64,000 bases of DNA from Oceanobacillus jordanicus (GTDB lineage Bacteria; Bacillota; Bacilli; Bacillales; Amphibacillaceae). Position numbers and translations under genes: made by a program. Location: contig NZ_JAIFZM010000011.1 in NCBI RefSeq assembly GCF_022095695.1, forward strand, positions 62,001-126,000, read 5' to 3'. Under the pieces are notes generated by a model. It was not told the DNA's origin, did no database searches, and worked only from the letters and a program-made list of their open reading frames with translations. This document shows positions 9,024 to 17,043 of this stretch, piece after piece; positions within the stretch are counted from its first letter, which is position 1; each line of letters starts with the position of its first letter.

Positions 9024-9251
9024 TCAATAATTATGGGACTTGCGCCGCCCTGATTCTTGCTGTTCCATAATTGGTGGTTTGGTCATTTGTAAAAACGTTG
9101 CAAAGTTAGCTCCAACAACTAAGAACAGAAAGCCGAGCCATCCTCCCCAAAACACCGTTTCCACTGTCGTGTTTGCATAGGGAATTACCGGCCAAGCAAA
9201 ATAAAGCAAAAATCCCGCTAACAATAGCCTTAAAATAGCATAGTTTCGCAT
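9024..9251 (-). CDS. Small two-helix membrane protein, unknown
   Basis: A 75-residue protein with two hydrophobic helices (about 4-22 and 30-52) and a charged tail (QESGRRKSHNY). TAGGAGGAGA lies just before the ATG at 9251, a strong translation signal. It follows the pilO terminator, so it is a separate unit and not clearly part of the pilus operon. I do not recognise a family. Confidence 0.65.
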   Translation of the reverse strand: MRNYAILRLLLAGFLLYFAWPVIPYANTTVETVFWGGWLGFLFLVVGANFATFLQMTKPPIMEQQESGRRKSHNY

Positions 9252-9332
9252 AGTATCTCCTCCTATTGACCAATGTATGAAAAAAGACCACAAAACAGAA
9301 CTTGATCAATCGTAGATGCAGCGGTGAAAAAA

Positions 9333-9364
9333 GGTTAAAAAAAATAGCCATCTGTGTGGCTATT
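9333..9364 (-). terminator. Terminator at the end of the pilus operon
   Basis: On the minus strand AATAGCCA (9357-9364) pairs perfectly with TGGCTATT (9343-9350), followed by a run of eight T. The stem overlaps the last codons of pilO. Confidence 0.85.
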
Positions 9365-9899
9365 CCGCATAGTAAGTAGAAAAGGAAATCGATGCAAATA
9401 ACGAATCTCCGTCCTGGTTCAAATTTAATGTTTCGATTGTAATTAATCTTTCCCCTTCAAGTAAGGCATCTAAAAACTGATTTACTTTCTCCACACTTTT
9501 ACCAGTGACCTCCATCGTATAGGTAGCTTCCTCAACCCCTGTTGTCTCTTCTTCCGTAACGTCGGTATCTTCCGTATTTCCATTCATTGCACCTATATAA
9601 TCAATACGTATGTCATTTGAATTTGCCAACTTCTGTATCTCGCGTAATAAGGAATCCATTGCTAAATAATCAGGAACCAACTGAGTAATAGTCGTAAAAT
9701 CTTCCGTTACATCTTTTTCCGTTTTACCGTTGCTGGCAGTAACTTGTTTTTCAAACATGGATACCTGGCTATGTAAACTATCCGCTTCACTTTTCTGTGG
9801 TTTAACCATAAGTTGATATCCTAATAAATATACGAGGCCGAGTACAATTAGAGAGCCGACCAACGCAAATATATGCTTTTTATTCAATGACTTCATCAT
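9360..9899 (-). CDS. pilO: PilO-like pilus inner-membrane assembly protein
   Basis: Forms the membrane PilN-PilO heterodimer that links the cytoplasmic PilM ring to the pilus. The 179-residue protein has one N-terminal helix (about 10-29), a periplasm-facing (here extracytoplasmic) coiled coil (about 35-60), and a C-terminal ferredoxin-like region ending in a beta-rich tail. It is the last gene of pilM-pilN-pilO and overlaps pilN by 20 bases, so translation is coupled. Sequence similarity within the family is weak; the call rests on topology, size and order. In monoderms this complex is found in Clostridia and a few Bacilli. Confidence 0.75.
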   Translation of the reverse strand: MMKSLNKKHIFALVGSLIVLGLVYLLGYQLMVKPQKSEADSLHSQVSMFEKQVTASNGKTEKDVTEDFTTITQLVPDYLAMDSLLREIQKLANSNDIRIDYIGAMNGNTEDTDVTEEETTGVEEATYTMEVTGKSVEKVNQFLDALLEGERLITIETLNLNQDGDSLFASISFSTYYAE

Positions 9900-10434
9900 G
9901 TGTGCCCAGCTCCTCCATTAGAATTTCTTCTTGCAATTGAACTGTTAACACAGCTTCATAGTTTTCTTCCAATGTGATGACACTCGTTAACTGTACTTCT
10001 GACACATACGCTAAATCTGATAGCTCAGCGATAAACTTTGCCACATCGTCCATACTTGGATAACTTGCTGTCACTACAAATGAATTTGCAGAAACATTTT
10101 CATAGCTTACTAGTTGTTCGGCTCCACCAAATAATCCGTACACAACGTGGAAAAGAGGTATTATAGGCGTGGCTTCTCCTTTAATTCCTTGTATCTCATT
10201 AAGCAGTTGCTCCATTTCTCTTGTTCCCGCAGTGTCTTGTTGCTGCTCAGCAATTTTAATCTCCAACCCTGTTAGATAGGTTTCAGAAGCAGAAATTTCT
10301 TTCTCCACGCTATTTTTCTGGAATAATAAAGCGGTCAATATACAACAGGCAAGAAGCAAAAACACACCTGTAGAAAGCATTAGGAATAGCTTCTTATTTG
10401 GTTGCTTTTTAATAAAATTAATTTCCGTAGTCAT
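9880..10434 (-). CDS. pilN: PilN-like pilus assembly protein
   Basis: The 184 residues begin with MTTEINFIKKQPNKK, equivalent to the conserved INLLP-type N-terminal tail of PilN that binds PilM, then a single membrane helix (about 15-36), a coiled coil (about 40-75) and an alpha/beta domain. It starts five bases after pilM and overlaps pilO. The short cytoplasmic peptide and the M-N-O order support the call. Confidence 0.78.
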   Translation of the reverse strand: MTTEINFIKKQPNKKLFLMLSTGVFLLLACCILTALLFQKNSVEKEISASETYLTGLEIKIAEQQQDTAGTREMEQLLNEIQGIKGEATPIIPLFHVVYGLFGGAEQLVSYENVSANSFVVTASYPSMDDVAKFIAELSDLAYVSEVQLTSVITLEENYEAVLTVQLQEEILMEELGTHDEVIE

Positions 10435-10439
10435 GTTGC

Positions 10440-11339
10440 TTAAACCTCATTTTTCATTGCCAGACCAAGAACGTCTGTGTATTTTGAAGGTAGCTCGCCA
10501 TTTGTAAAATCCTCTACCTCTAAGGTTGACTCTATATATCTTTGTTTCAATATTGGTAAACCAGGATAATCACCAGATAATAAAAGAAGTTCTATTTGGG
10601 CATCCCCTTTTGTAATGGAATATTGGTAGAAATCAATGATGCGATTTATTTCAATTAAATACTCATCAATAGTTCGCTCAATATCTACTTCCTCTGTTGC
10701 TTGTTCCACTTTCATGTTCCTTGTAAATACAGGCTTGTTTTCTTTGAAGGCCGTTAATACAAGCGCATCTTCATTCCAGTGAACGAGAAGGATATGGTGT
10801 TGTGTTGTTTCCTGCCTCGTGGCCATGTAATACCGATATATAGACAAGGAGGTCAAATCTGCCACCACGGGACGCAGTCCTTGCTGTTCAAAAACATCAA
10901 CATAATCCGTTATCTTTTCTTTTGGATAAGCAAACAGTAAAACATGTTGCTTGTCATCCTGTTTTTCAAGAAAATCTATCGCGATAGCAGGATTGGAAAA
11001 AGGTAAATAAATACTATTTCCCAGCTGTGTCTCGATATAGCCTTTCGCTTCTTCTCTTGATAAAGCTGCTGGCACTTCTAATTGCCTGATTACGACCGTG
11101 TCATCAGGTACCGCAAATAAAAGCTTTTTTCTTTTCCATTTATGCTCATGTACAAGCTGTCTGATGAGCTCAGAAAATAAAGCTTTATCCATTATCTTGC
11201 CTTCTTCTAAGACAGATGGAGGAAGCTCTAGCTCTCCGTGTTTTTGCAACCCTTCCATTTTATTGCTTTTATGATAGGTATACCGTAATTTTCGGTTCGT
11301 AATCACGATATTAACCCTGCCATTCGACATAAATCCCAT
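10440..11339 (-). CDS. pilM: PilM-like actin-fold pilus assembly ATPase
   Basis: Cytoplasmic FtsA/actin-like protein that binds the PilN N-terminus and helps align the motor. The 299 residues include the SHS2-like insertion region (LLFAVPDDTVVIRQLEVPA and following) and the C-terminal GLAMK seen in PilM families (GLAL/GLAM). The N-terminal phosphate loop is degenerate compared with FtsA (INIVITNRKLR instead of a DIG-type loop), suggesting weak or no ATP hydrolysis. It is located between prepilin peptidase and pilN with gaps of 15 and 5 bases. Confidence 0.78.
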   Translation of the reverse strand: MGFMSNGRVNIVITNRKLRYTYHKSNKMEGLQKHGELELPPSVLEEGKIMDKALFSELIRQLVHEHKWKRKKLLFAVPDDTVVIRQLEVPAALSREEAKGYIETQLGNSIYLPFSNPAIAIDFLEKQDDKQHVLLFAYPKEKITDYVDVFEQQGLRPVVADLTSLSIYRYYMATRQETTQHHILLVHWNEDALVLTAFKENKPVFTRNMKVEQATEEVDIERTIDEYLIEINRIIDFYQYSITKGDAQIELLLLSGDYPGLPILKQRYIESTLEVEDFTNGELPSKYTDVLGLAMKNEV

Positions 11340-11354
11340 ACTGTCACGCCCTTA

Positions 11355-12107
11355 TTAGAGTATTGTAATATACCAGTCTATTAATCTCTCACCATAGAAG
11401 TAAGTTATCAGGGAAGCCAGCACGATATACGGCGCAAAGGGAACCGGCTGCTTTCGGTCGATTACTTTTAGCACGATTAACAACAGCCCGACTATTGCTC
11501 CAATGATACAGGATAGAAAGAAAGCTAGAAGAGTGCCTTGTAACCCAAGCACAATACCTAGCACACCAAAAAGCTTCATATCCCCTGCGCCCATACCGCC
11601 CCTGCTAATCATAATAACTAGTGCAATAATTACCATACCAGCAATAGCGCCTACTAGACTATCCCACCACGGTTCCAGAGGTTCAAGAAAGCGTATGATA
11701 GCGAGGAACGGCAAGAAAAATAATAAAACCTTAGTGGGTATAAGCATATAAGCAAGATCTGACACAAGGATGATCATAAGCAAAGAAACGAGCAACAATG
11801 CTGTAACGATTTCCTTGTCCAATCCAATTTGTATGTAACTAAGTGCAAAAAGCACGCCTGTCAGTGCCTCAACAACTGGATAAATGGTGGAAATCGGTTT
11901 TCTACAGTATCGGCATTTACCCCGCTGTAAGGCGAATGAAAAAAGCGGTATATTATCATACCAGGCCAGTTGATGGTCACAGTTTGGGCATCTGGAACGG
12001 TCATTCGCAAAAGGAATTTTCTTTGGAACCCGCAGTCCGACCACATTAAAAAAAGACCCAAAGAGCAAGCCTAAAGCAAAAAATAACAGAATCATGACAC
12101 TTTCCAT
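11355..12107 (-). CDS. pilD: Prepilin peptidase / N-methyltransferase (PilD type)
   Basis: Aspartic membrane protease that removes the short basic leader of the prepilins and methylates the new N terminus. In 250 residues it has the N-terminal SFFNVVGLRVP motif, the two CxxC pairs (CPNC and CRYC) of the methyltransferase/zinc loop, then membrane helices with the two catalytic aspartates: SDLAYMLIP and GMGAGDMKLF. It is located immediately after the pilin terminator. It probably processes all prepilins in this locus; B. subtilis-like ComC for competence would be elsewhere. Confidence 0.93.
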   Translation of the reverse strand: MESVMILLFFALGLLFGSFFNVVGLRVPKKIPFANDRSRCPNCDHQLAWYDNIPLFSFALQRGKCRYCRKPISTIYPVVEALTGVLFALSYIQIGLDKEIVTALLLVSLLMIILVSDLAYMLIPTKVLLFFLPFLAIIRFLEPLEPWWDSLVGAIAGMVIIALVIMISRGGMGAGDMKLFGVLGIVLGLQGTLLAFFLSCIIGAIVGLLLIVLKVIDRKQPVPFAPYIVLASLITYFYGERLIDWYITIL

Positions 12108-12148
12108 TTATGTCCTCCTTCATGTTATAGATGTTTATAATTGAAGAA

Positions 12149-12175
12149 AACGCCCTGCTTTGGGGCAAGGGCGTT
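12149..12175 (-). terminator. Terminator after the major pilin gene
   Basis: AACGCCCT and AGGGCGTT form a perfect 8-bp stem, followed on the minus strand by TTTTC. It lies between the pilin and the prepilin peptidase genes, so it should make a short, abundant pilin transcript with limited read-through into pilD-pilMNO. Confidence 0.75.
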
Positions 12176-12204
12176 GCATGGTTATTTACACTTATTATGT
12201 TTTC

Positions 12205-12546
12205 TTATTCGGTATAAGTAATGACTCCATCCTCTTTACCTAACGTACCTGAATAGGTCCCACTTCCGCCTGGGACTTCTGGATTTTCCTCAAGATAACC
12301 TGCACTTACTAAATCGTCTACATCCATACCATCAGTAAAATCTTCACTAACATCTGCAAGCCTTGCTGCATTTTCAATAAGTTCTATATTTGCTATGTTA
12401 GCATCATCCCTAGACTTACTAATCACATTCCCAATCGTAGGAACAGCGATCGCCACAATAATAGCTAAAATAGCAATAACAGCTAGAAGCTCTACCAACG
12501 TAAATCCTTTTTCTTTTTTCAACATTTTTTTCATGCGTGTAAGCAT
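12205..12546 (-). CDS. pilA: Major type IV pilin (ComGC/PilA-like)
   Basis: The 113-residue prepilin has a basic leader (MLTRMKKMLKKEKG) cleaved before Phe, then the class III signal FTLVELLAVIAILAIIVAIA with Glu at mature position 5 and a hydrophobic helix. The mature part is about 99 residues with a small acidic C-terminal domain. It is the only gene here with its own riboswitch leader and terminator, and is the only prepilin of standard major-pilin size, so it is likely the major subunit. The GAGGCGGGG ribosome-binding region ends 6 bases before the ATG. Confidence 0.9.
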   Translation of the reverse strand: MLTRMKKMLKKEKGFTLVELLAVIAILAIIVAIAVPTIGNVISKSRDDANIANIELIENAARLADVSEDFTDGMDVDDLVSAGYLEENPEVPGGSGTYSGTLGKEDGVITYTE

Positions 12547-12588
12547 AAAAATCCCCGCCTCTCTAAATATGTATATTTAGTAACACAG

Positions 12589-12662
12589 TCAGGTCGGTTG
12601 CACTACTTGCTCCGGATTATCAAAGTGCCCAAATAGAGATAATCCTTCATAGCATCCGTCTA
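12589..12662 (-). promoter_or_regulatory. Cyclic di-GMP-II riboswitch aptamer upstream of pilA
   Basis: The minus strand carries TTTGGGCACTT (12634-12624) and AAGTAGTGCAACCGACC (12608-12592). These two strings closely match the conserved TTGGGCACTT and AGTAGTGCAACCGACC of the c-di-GMP-II class known from Clostridioides difficile. The pseudoknot characteristic of this class is present: GGATTATC (12645-12638) and GATAATCC (12621-12614) form 8 perfect pairs. GCAC/GTGC and ACTT/AAGT form the inner helix. The aptamer begins shortly after tandem TATAAT boxes and ends about 43 bases before the pilin ATG. Whether binding turns the gene on or off is not certain; in C. difficile pilA1 the same class is an on-switch. 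Confidence 0.92.
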
Positions 12663-12675
12663 TTTACCTAGTACT

Positions 12676-12686
12676 ATTATATTATA
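12676..12686 (-). promoter_or_regulatory. -10 region of the pilA riboswitch transcript
   Basis: Two overlapping TATAAT boxes (12681-12686 and 12676-12681 on the minus strand) lie just beyond the pilC stop. No good -35 is seen at ideal spacing; TTTACA at 12711-12720 is too far. Transcription from here would begin about 10 bases before the aptamer. Confidence 0.5.
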
Positions 12687-12709
12687 CAAAATTACAAATT
12701 ACCACATTT

Positions 12710-13909
12710 TTATTGTAAATTTTCGAACATAGAAAACATCGGTATAACAACAGCGGTTATGATACCACCTACTATGAACGTAAGAACAATAATCATAAGC
12801 GGCTCTATTAACGTTTTAATTCTATTTGATAATTGTTCTACTTCTTCTTCATAAAAAGAAGCCGCTTTTGCTAGCATTTGATCCAAAGTTCCTGTTTTCT
12901 CACCAATTTGCATCATTTGAATAATTAGTGGAGTAATCACCCAGTGGTTTTTCATTGGTTTTGTGATCGACTCACCTTCACTTAGGCTTTCCTTAGAATC
13001 ATGCAATACCTCTTGTATCACTTTGTTCCCAACAACTTTTTCTGTTATCTCTACTGCTTCCAATATAGGAACTGCACTGTTAACCAATGTGCTTAATGTT
13101 TGCGTCATCCGGACCAATGCTCCCTTGTGCGCAAGAACCCCAAGAAAAGGAAAACGTAGCTTATATGTATCTATCTGATAGCGAAAACTATCATATCGTA
13201 ACATATATTTCCCGAGAAAAACTAGTAATACTATAAGGAGAGCAATGCTCCACCAATAAACGCCAAGCCAATCACTAAGACTTAAAATAAATTGCGTGTA
13301 CGGAGGTATTTCTTCCCCAAACGAATTAAACATAGTTACAAATTGCGGGACAATAAATACTAGTAAAAACACACTTAAAAATAATGTAATGACACCTACC
13401 ACACTTGGATAAAGCAATGCGGAGACGACTTTTTGCTTATTGCGATATTCTTTCTCGTAATAATCAGCCATTTGGCTTAGAATTTCATCTAGTTTCCCAC
13501 TTACTTCTCCAGCATGAATCATATTTACAAGTAGTTCAGGAAAAACATTGGAGTGTTTCTCTGCTGCAGTAGATAGCGAGACACCCTGCTCTAATTGTTT
13601 TAGCATATCATCTAGGGCCGTACGAAGCGCATAATTATCGGTTTGCTTTGACATCGTATTTGTCGCATCCGTTATGGTAATCCCAGCATGAATCAGTGTG
13701 GAATATTGTCTCAGGAACAGAACAAAGTCTTTGTTTTTAACACGCTTATTCAAAATAATATCTTTATTCCACGGTTTCGTTTCCTCGATTCGCGTAATTA
13801 AAAGTCCTTGTTTTTCTAATTCGCTAAGAGCTCGTTGCTTCGAATCACAGTCAATTTTTCCTTTAATTCGTTCACCTGACATCCGTTTGCCGACATATTG
13901 AAAGTCCAT
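12710..13909 (-). CDS. pilC: PilC/GspF pilus platform protein
   Basis: Polytopic inner-membrane platform on which the PilB and PilT motors act. The 399-residue length is typical. Two homologous T2SSF domains are visible, the first around 70-190 (FVLFLRQYSTLIHAGI, with VNMIHAGEVSGKLDEIL) and the second around 270-390 (VRMTQTLSTLVNSAVPI, with IIQMMQIGEKTGTLDQML), each followed by membrane helices. It starts one base after the pilT stop. Confidence 0.95.
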   Translation of the reverse strand: MDFQYVGKRMSGERIKGKIDCDSKQRALSELEKQGLLITRIEETKPWNKDIILNKRVKNKDFVLFLRQYSTLIHAGITITDATNTMSKQTDNYALRTALDDMLKQLEQGVSLSTAAEKHSNVFPELLVNMIHAGEVSGKLDEILSQMADYYEKEYRNKQKVVSALLYPSVVGVITLFLSVFLLVFIVPQFVTMFNSFGEEIPPYTQFILSLSDWLGVYWWSIALLIVLLVFLGKYMLRYDSFRYQIDTYKLRFPFLGVLAHKGALVRMTQTLSTLVNSAVPILEAVEITEKVVGNKVIQEVLHDSKESLSEGESITKPMKNHWVITPLIIQMMQIGEKTGTLDQMLAKAASFYEEEVEQLSNRIKTLIEPLMIIVLTFIVGGIITAVVIPMFSMFENLQ

Positions 13910-13910
13910 A

Positions 13911-14951
13911 CTAGGAGCTCCTTCCTTGCATAAACGGTGCTGCTGCTTCCATGGAAATCTGATCTTCTTGCAGAAGTCGCTTCAATTCCATATCTAATGT
14001 ATGCATTCCATGATCTCTTGAAGTTTGTAATACATTTTGGATTTGATGCAATTTCTCATTTCGAATAAGGTTCTTTACAGCGGAAGTATTTCGAAGCACC
14101 TCTGTTGCTGCCCTTCTTCCTGTATGGTCCTTTGTGACCAATAGACGCTGAGAAATTACCGCTTTTAAAATCGTTGACAGCTGAATACGTATTTGCGTTT
14201 GCTGAGCTGGTGGAAACACATCAATAATCCGCTCTATTGTAGAAACAGCATCTGTTGTATGTAGCGTTCCAAGAACGAGATGACCTGTCTCCGCTGCTGT
14301 TATAGCTGTAGAGATCGTTTCAAGGTCACGCATCTCTCCAAGTAAAATGATATCCGGATCCTGCCTTAAGCTAGCCCTTAAGCCATTTACAAAACTCTTT
14401 GTATCAAATCCAACCTCACGTTGATCAATAATTGATTGATTATGAGTATGCATATATTCAATCGGATCTTCCAATGTAATGATATGTTTTTGCATTGTCT
14501 GATTAATGTAATGAATCATGGAAGCAAGTGTCGTGCTTTTACCACTCCCTGTCGGCCCCGTAACAAGAACAAGACCTTGTGGTTCCTGAACAATTTCCTT
14601 TGTTACTAAAGGAAGGTTCAGTTCCTCAATTGATGGAATACGGTTCGGAATAATTCGAATTGCTAACGATAACTCCCCGCGCTGATAAAAGGCATTTATC
14701 CGGAATCGGGAAACTCCTTGAATGCCATAAGAAAAATCTAACTCTCTCGTCGTCTCTAACGTTTCCCATAAAGTTTCCGGTATAATAGATTGTACAATTT
14801 GCGTCGTTTCTGTTGGTTTTAACCGGGGCTTGTCCTGTTCAACTAGCTTGCCATTTATTCGGAAAACGGGGGCTTTCCCAATTGTTAAATGCACATCTGA
14901 TGCATTGTTGTTATATGCTTCTGTAAGCCATCCTTCAATTTTGTTACGCAT
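13911..14951 (-). CDS. pilT: PilT retraction ATPase
   Basis: Hexameric ATPase that depolymerises and retracts pili, giving twitching motility. In 346 residues: N-terminal PAS-like domain, Walker A GPTGSGKS (132-139), the Asp/His boxes, Walker B (IILLGEMRD), and the PilT-specific C-terminal motif corresponding to AIRNLIRE (here AVKNLIRNEK). No N-terminal MshEN domain and no tetracysteine motif, unlike the neighbouring PilB. Presence of a retraction motor separates this system from the Bacillus competence pseudopilus, which lacks PilT. Confidence 0.94.
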   Translation of the reverse strand: MRNKIEGWLTEAYNNNASDVHLTIGKAPVFRINGKLVEQDKPRLKPTETTQIVQSIIPETLWETLETTRELDFSYGIQGVSRFRINAFYQRGELSLAIRIIPNRIPSIEELNLPLVTKEIVQEPQGLVLVTGPTGSGKSTTLASMIHYINQTMQKHIITLEDPIEYMHTHNQSIIDQREVGFDTKSFVNGLRASLRQDPDIILLGEMRDLETISTAITAAETGHLVLGTLHTTDAVSTIERIIDVFPPAQQTQIRIQLSTILKAVISQRLLVTKDHTGRRAATEVLRNTSAVKNLIRNEKLHQIQNVLQTSRDHGMHTLDMELKRLLQEDQISMEAAAPFMQGRSS

Positions 14952-14963
14952 TCTCTCTCCCCC

Positions 14964-16598
14964 TTACAACCGAATGGAAACTTGCATAATCTCTTCCATT
15001 GACGTCTTTCCAGCTTTAATTTTTCCAAGTCCATCCTGCATCAGGAATGCTGTTCCCTGCGTTTTCATATAGGCTCTTAAATCAGCCATAGAGCCATTAT
15101 TCAAAAGCATTCCGAGAATTGCATCATCGATTACAAGCACCTCTTGAACTGCAATTCTTCCACGATAACCGCGTTGATGACAAACGGAACAACCTTCACT
15201 ATCATAGACGTGTTCTACGCTCATTCCATTGTTTCCAAAGATCTCCTTTTCCATATCTGTTGCAGGCCGCTCTATTAAACAATCTCTACAAAGCTTGCGG
15301 ACAAGCCTTTGGGCTACGACACCTGATAAAGAAGACACAACTAAATATGGTTCAATTCCCATATCTATTAAACGCGGAATCGCATCAACTGCACTGTTGG
15401 TGTGAAGGGTACTAAAAACAAGGTGACCTGTTAGGGAAGCGCGGATTGCGATTTCTGCTGTTTCTTGGTCACGAATTTCCCCTACCATGATTACATTCGG
15501 GTCCTGTCGTAAAATCGAACGCAAGCCATTTGAGAAAGATAATCCAACAGAACTGTTCACTTGTACCTGATTAATTCCTTCTAATTGATACTCCACAGGG
15601 TCTTCTACTGTAACGATATTAACCGCTTCTGAATTCAATTGATGAAGTGCAGCATACAATGTCGAAGTTTTTCCAGAACCTGTAGGGCCTGTTAAGAGCA
15701 CAAGACCTGAAGGACGGCTTATTAAATCTTCATATTTTTTGAGGTTGCTTTGCGAGAAGTCTAACTCATTAACTTTCTTTAATGCTTGATTTAAATCCAG
15801 TATTCGAATAACAACCTTTTCTCCGTACACTGTTGGTAGACAAGAGATTCGTAGGTCAACTGGTGTTAGACCAACCGTCGTTCTAATTCTTCCGTCCTGC
15901 GGCAACCTCGTCTGGGTAATATTTAAGTCTGCCAAAATTTTTATCCGGGCAATCAAGGCATTTTGCATCTGCTTGGCAACAATCTTCTCTGTTTGTAGCT
16001 TCCCATCAATTCGATAACGGACTTGAACGGCTGCTTCCTGTGGATCGATATGAATATCACTCGCCTTTAACTGAACAGCAGTAGTAAGCAACTGGTCAAA
16101 CAACTGAATAATCGGAGCTTCCGTTTCCCCATTTTTATTGTTATCGATCATTTCTGGTTCGTTTTTGTAATAGTATTTATTGATCGCAAACAGGATATCA
16201 TCCTTGGCAGCAATAACCGGTGAAATGCTAAAACCTGTTTCCATTTCCAAATCATCAATAACAAAATAATCCATTGGATCCTTCATCGCCACCATAAGTT
16301 CCGTACCACTAATCTGCAATGGCATAATCAAGTTTTGCTGAGCAGACTCCCTTGTTACAAATTGCAGGACATTTTCATCGATTGGATATCGATATAGCGA
16401 CACATGTGGAATGCCTAGTTGGAATTCCAGCACTTCAATCAATTGCTTTTCTGTTATAAAGCCATGCTCGAGGAGGGCATCACCAAGTTTTTGGTTGCTT
16501 TTTTTATTTTCTATCGCTTCGTTTATTTGTTGTTCTGTAACCAGTCCAGCATCCCGGAGCAAGTCACCAAGACGTTTACGCGTAATCAAATTATTCAT
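14964..16598 (-). CDS. pilB: PilB/GspE pilus assembly ATPase with MshEN c-di-GMP motifs
   Basis: Extension motor. The N terminus (residues 9-32 and 37-60) holds two tandem motifs of the MshEN type, RLGxxLxxxGLxxxxxLxxxLxxQ, in exact register: first RLGDLLRDAGL, second KLGDALLEHGF ending in Gln60; the first ends in Lys instead of Gln. The core ATPase follows with GPTGSGKT, the Asp box, Walker B (VIMVGEIRD) and a tetracysteine zinc site (CRDC and CSVC). The start is taken at ATG 16598 (544 residues), inside the end of the upstream gene; a TTG at 16607 is possible. Confidence 0.95.
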   Translation of the reverse strand: MNNLITRKRLGDLLRDAGLVTEQQINEAIENKKSNQKLGDALLEHGFITEKQLIEVLEFQLGIPHVSLYRYPIDENVLQFVTRESAQQNLIMPLQISGTELMVAMKDPMDYFVIDDLEMETGFSISPVIAAKDDILFAINKYYYKNEPEMIDNNKNGETEAPIIQLFDQLLTTAVQLKASDIHIDPQEAAVQVRYRIDGKLQTEKIVAKQMQNALIARIKILADLNITQTRLPQDGRIRTTVGLTPVDLRISCLPTVYGEKVVIRILDLNQALKKVNELDFSQSNLKKYEDLISRPSGLVLLTGPTGSGKTSTLYAALHQLNSEAVNIVTVEDPVEYQLEGINQVQVNSSVGLSFSNGLRSILRQDPNVIMVGEIRDQETAEIAIRASLTGHLVFSTLHTNSAVDAIPRLIDMGIEPYLVVSSLSGVVAQRLVRKLCRDCLIERPATDMEKEIFGNNGMSVEHVYDSEGCSVCHQRGYRGRIAVQEVLVIDDAILGMLLNNGSMADLRAYMKTQGTAFLMQDGLGKIKAGKTSMEEIMQVSIRL

Positions 16599-17043
16599 CC
16601 CTTTCAAAGGTTATGGTAATAGTATCGTTAGTTTCTATAGTCTGATCCATTGATCTACCAATACTTCTATAGGTAACTTCTAAATCTTCTCCTTCAATAA
16701 CCTCAGGAAGAGGGTCTGGTAGTTCAATTTCGAACTGCCTAACTTCATCCAGTATAAGGATCGGATTTCCCGTTTTTGAAATTTGCAAGTACTCATCCAA
16801 TTTTGTTGACAAATAATCCATTACATCTTGGACCTCATTATATTCATACGTTTCTAAAACAGATTGCACATAATCTATCCCCATTTGCGAAACTAACTCT
16901 GCATCAATACGTTTTTCTGTTGTCGTAACTTGTTTTGTTGTTTGAATAACTTGTCCAGACAACAACGTTACGAATAAGAGCAGTAATGTAATCATTAAAA
17001 GAGTTAGGACTAGCGCCGCGCCTCTTTCACCTTTCAAGTTCAT
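16591..17043 (-). CDS. PilX/GspK-like minor pseudopilin
   Basis: A 150-residue protein with a short leader ending ERG, then a hydrophobic helix AALVLTLLMITLLLLFVTLL. The usual Glu at mature position 5 is absent, as in PilX/GspK minor pilins that sit at the fibre tip. The C-terminal domain is acidic and beta-rich. ATGA overlap with the upstream pseudopilin and overlap with pilB indicate one operon. The assignment to the PilX family rests on the N-terminal segment and context. Confidence 0.7.
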   Translation of the reverse strand: MNLKGERGAALVLTLLMITLLLLFVTLLSGQVIQTTKQVTTTEKRIDAELVSQMGIDYVQSVLETYEYNEVQDVMDYLSTKLDEYLQISKTGNPILILDEVRQFEIELPDPLPEVIEGEDLEVTYRSIGRSMDQTIETNDTITITFERDE

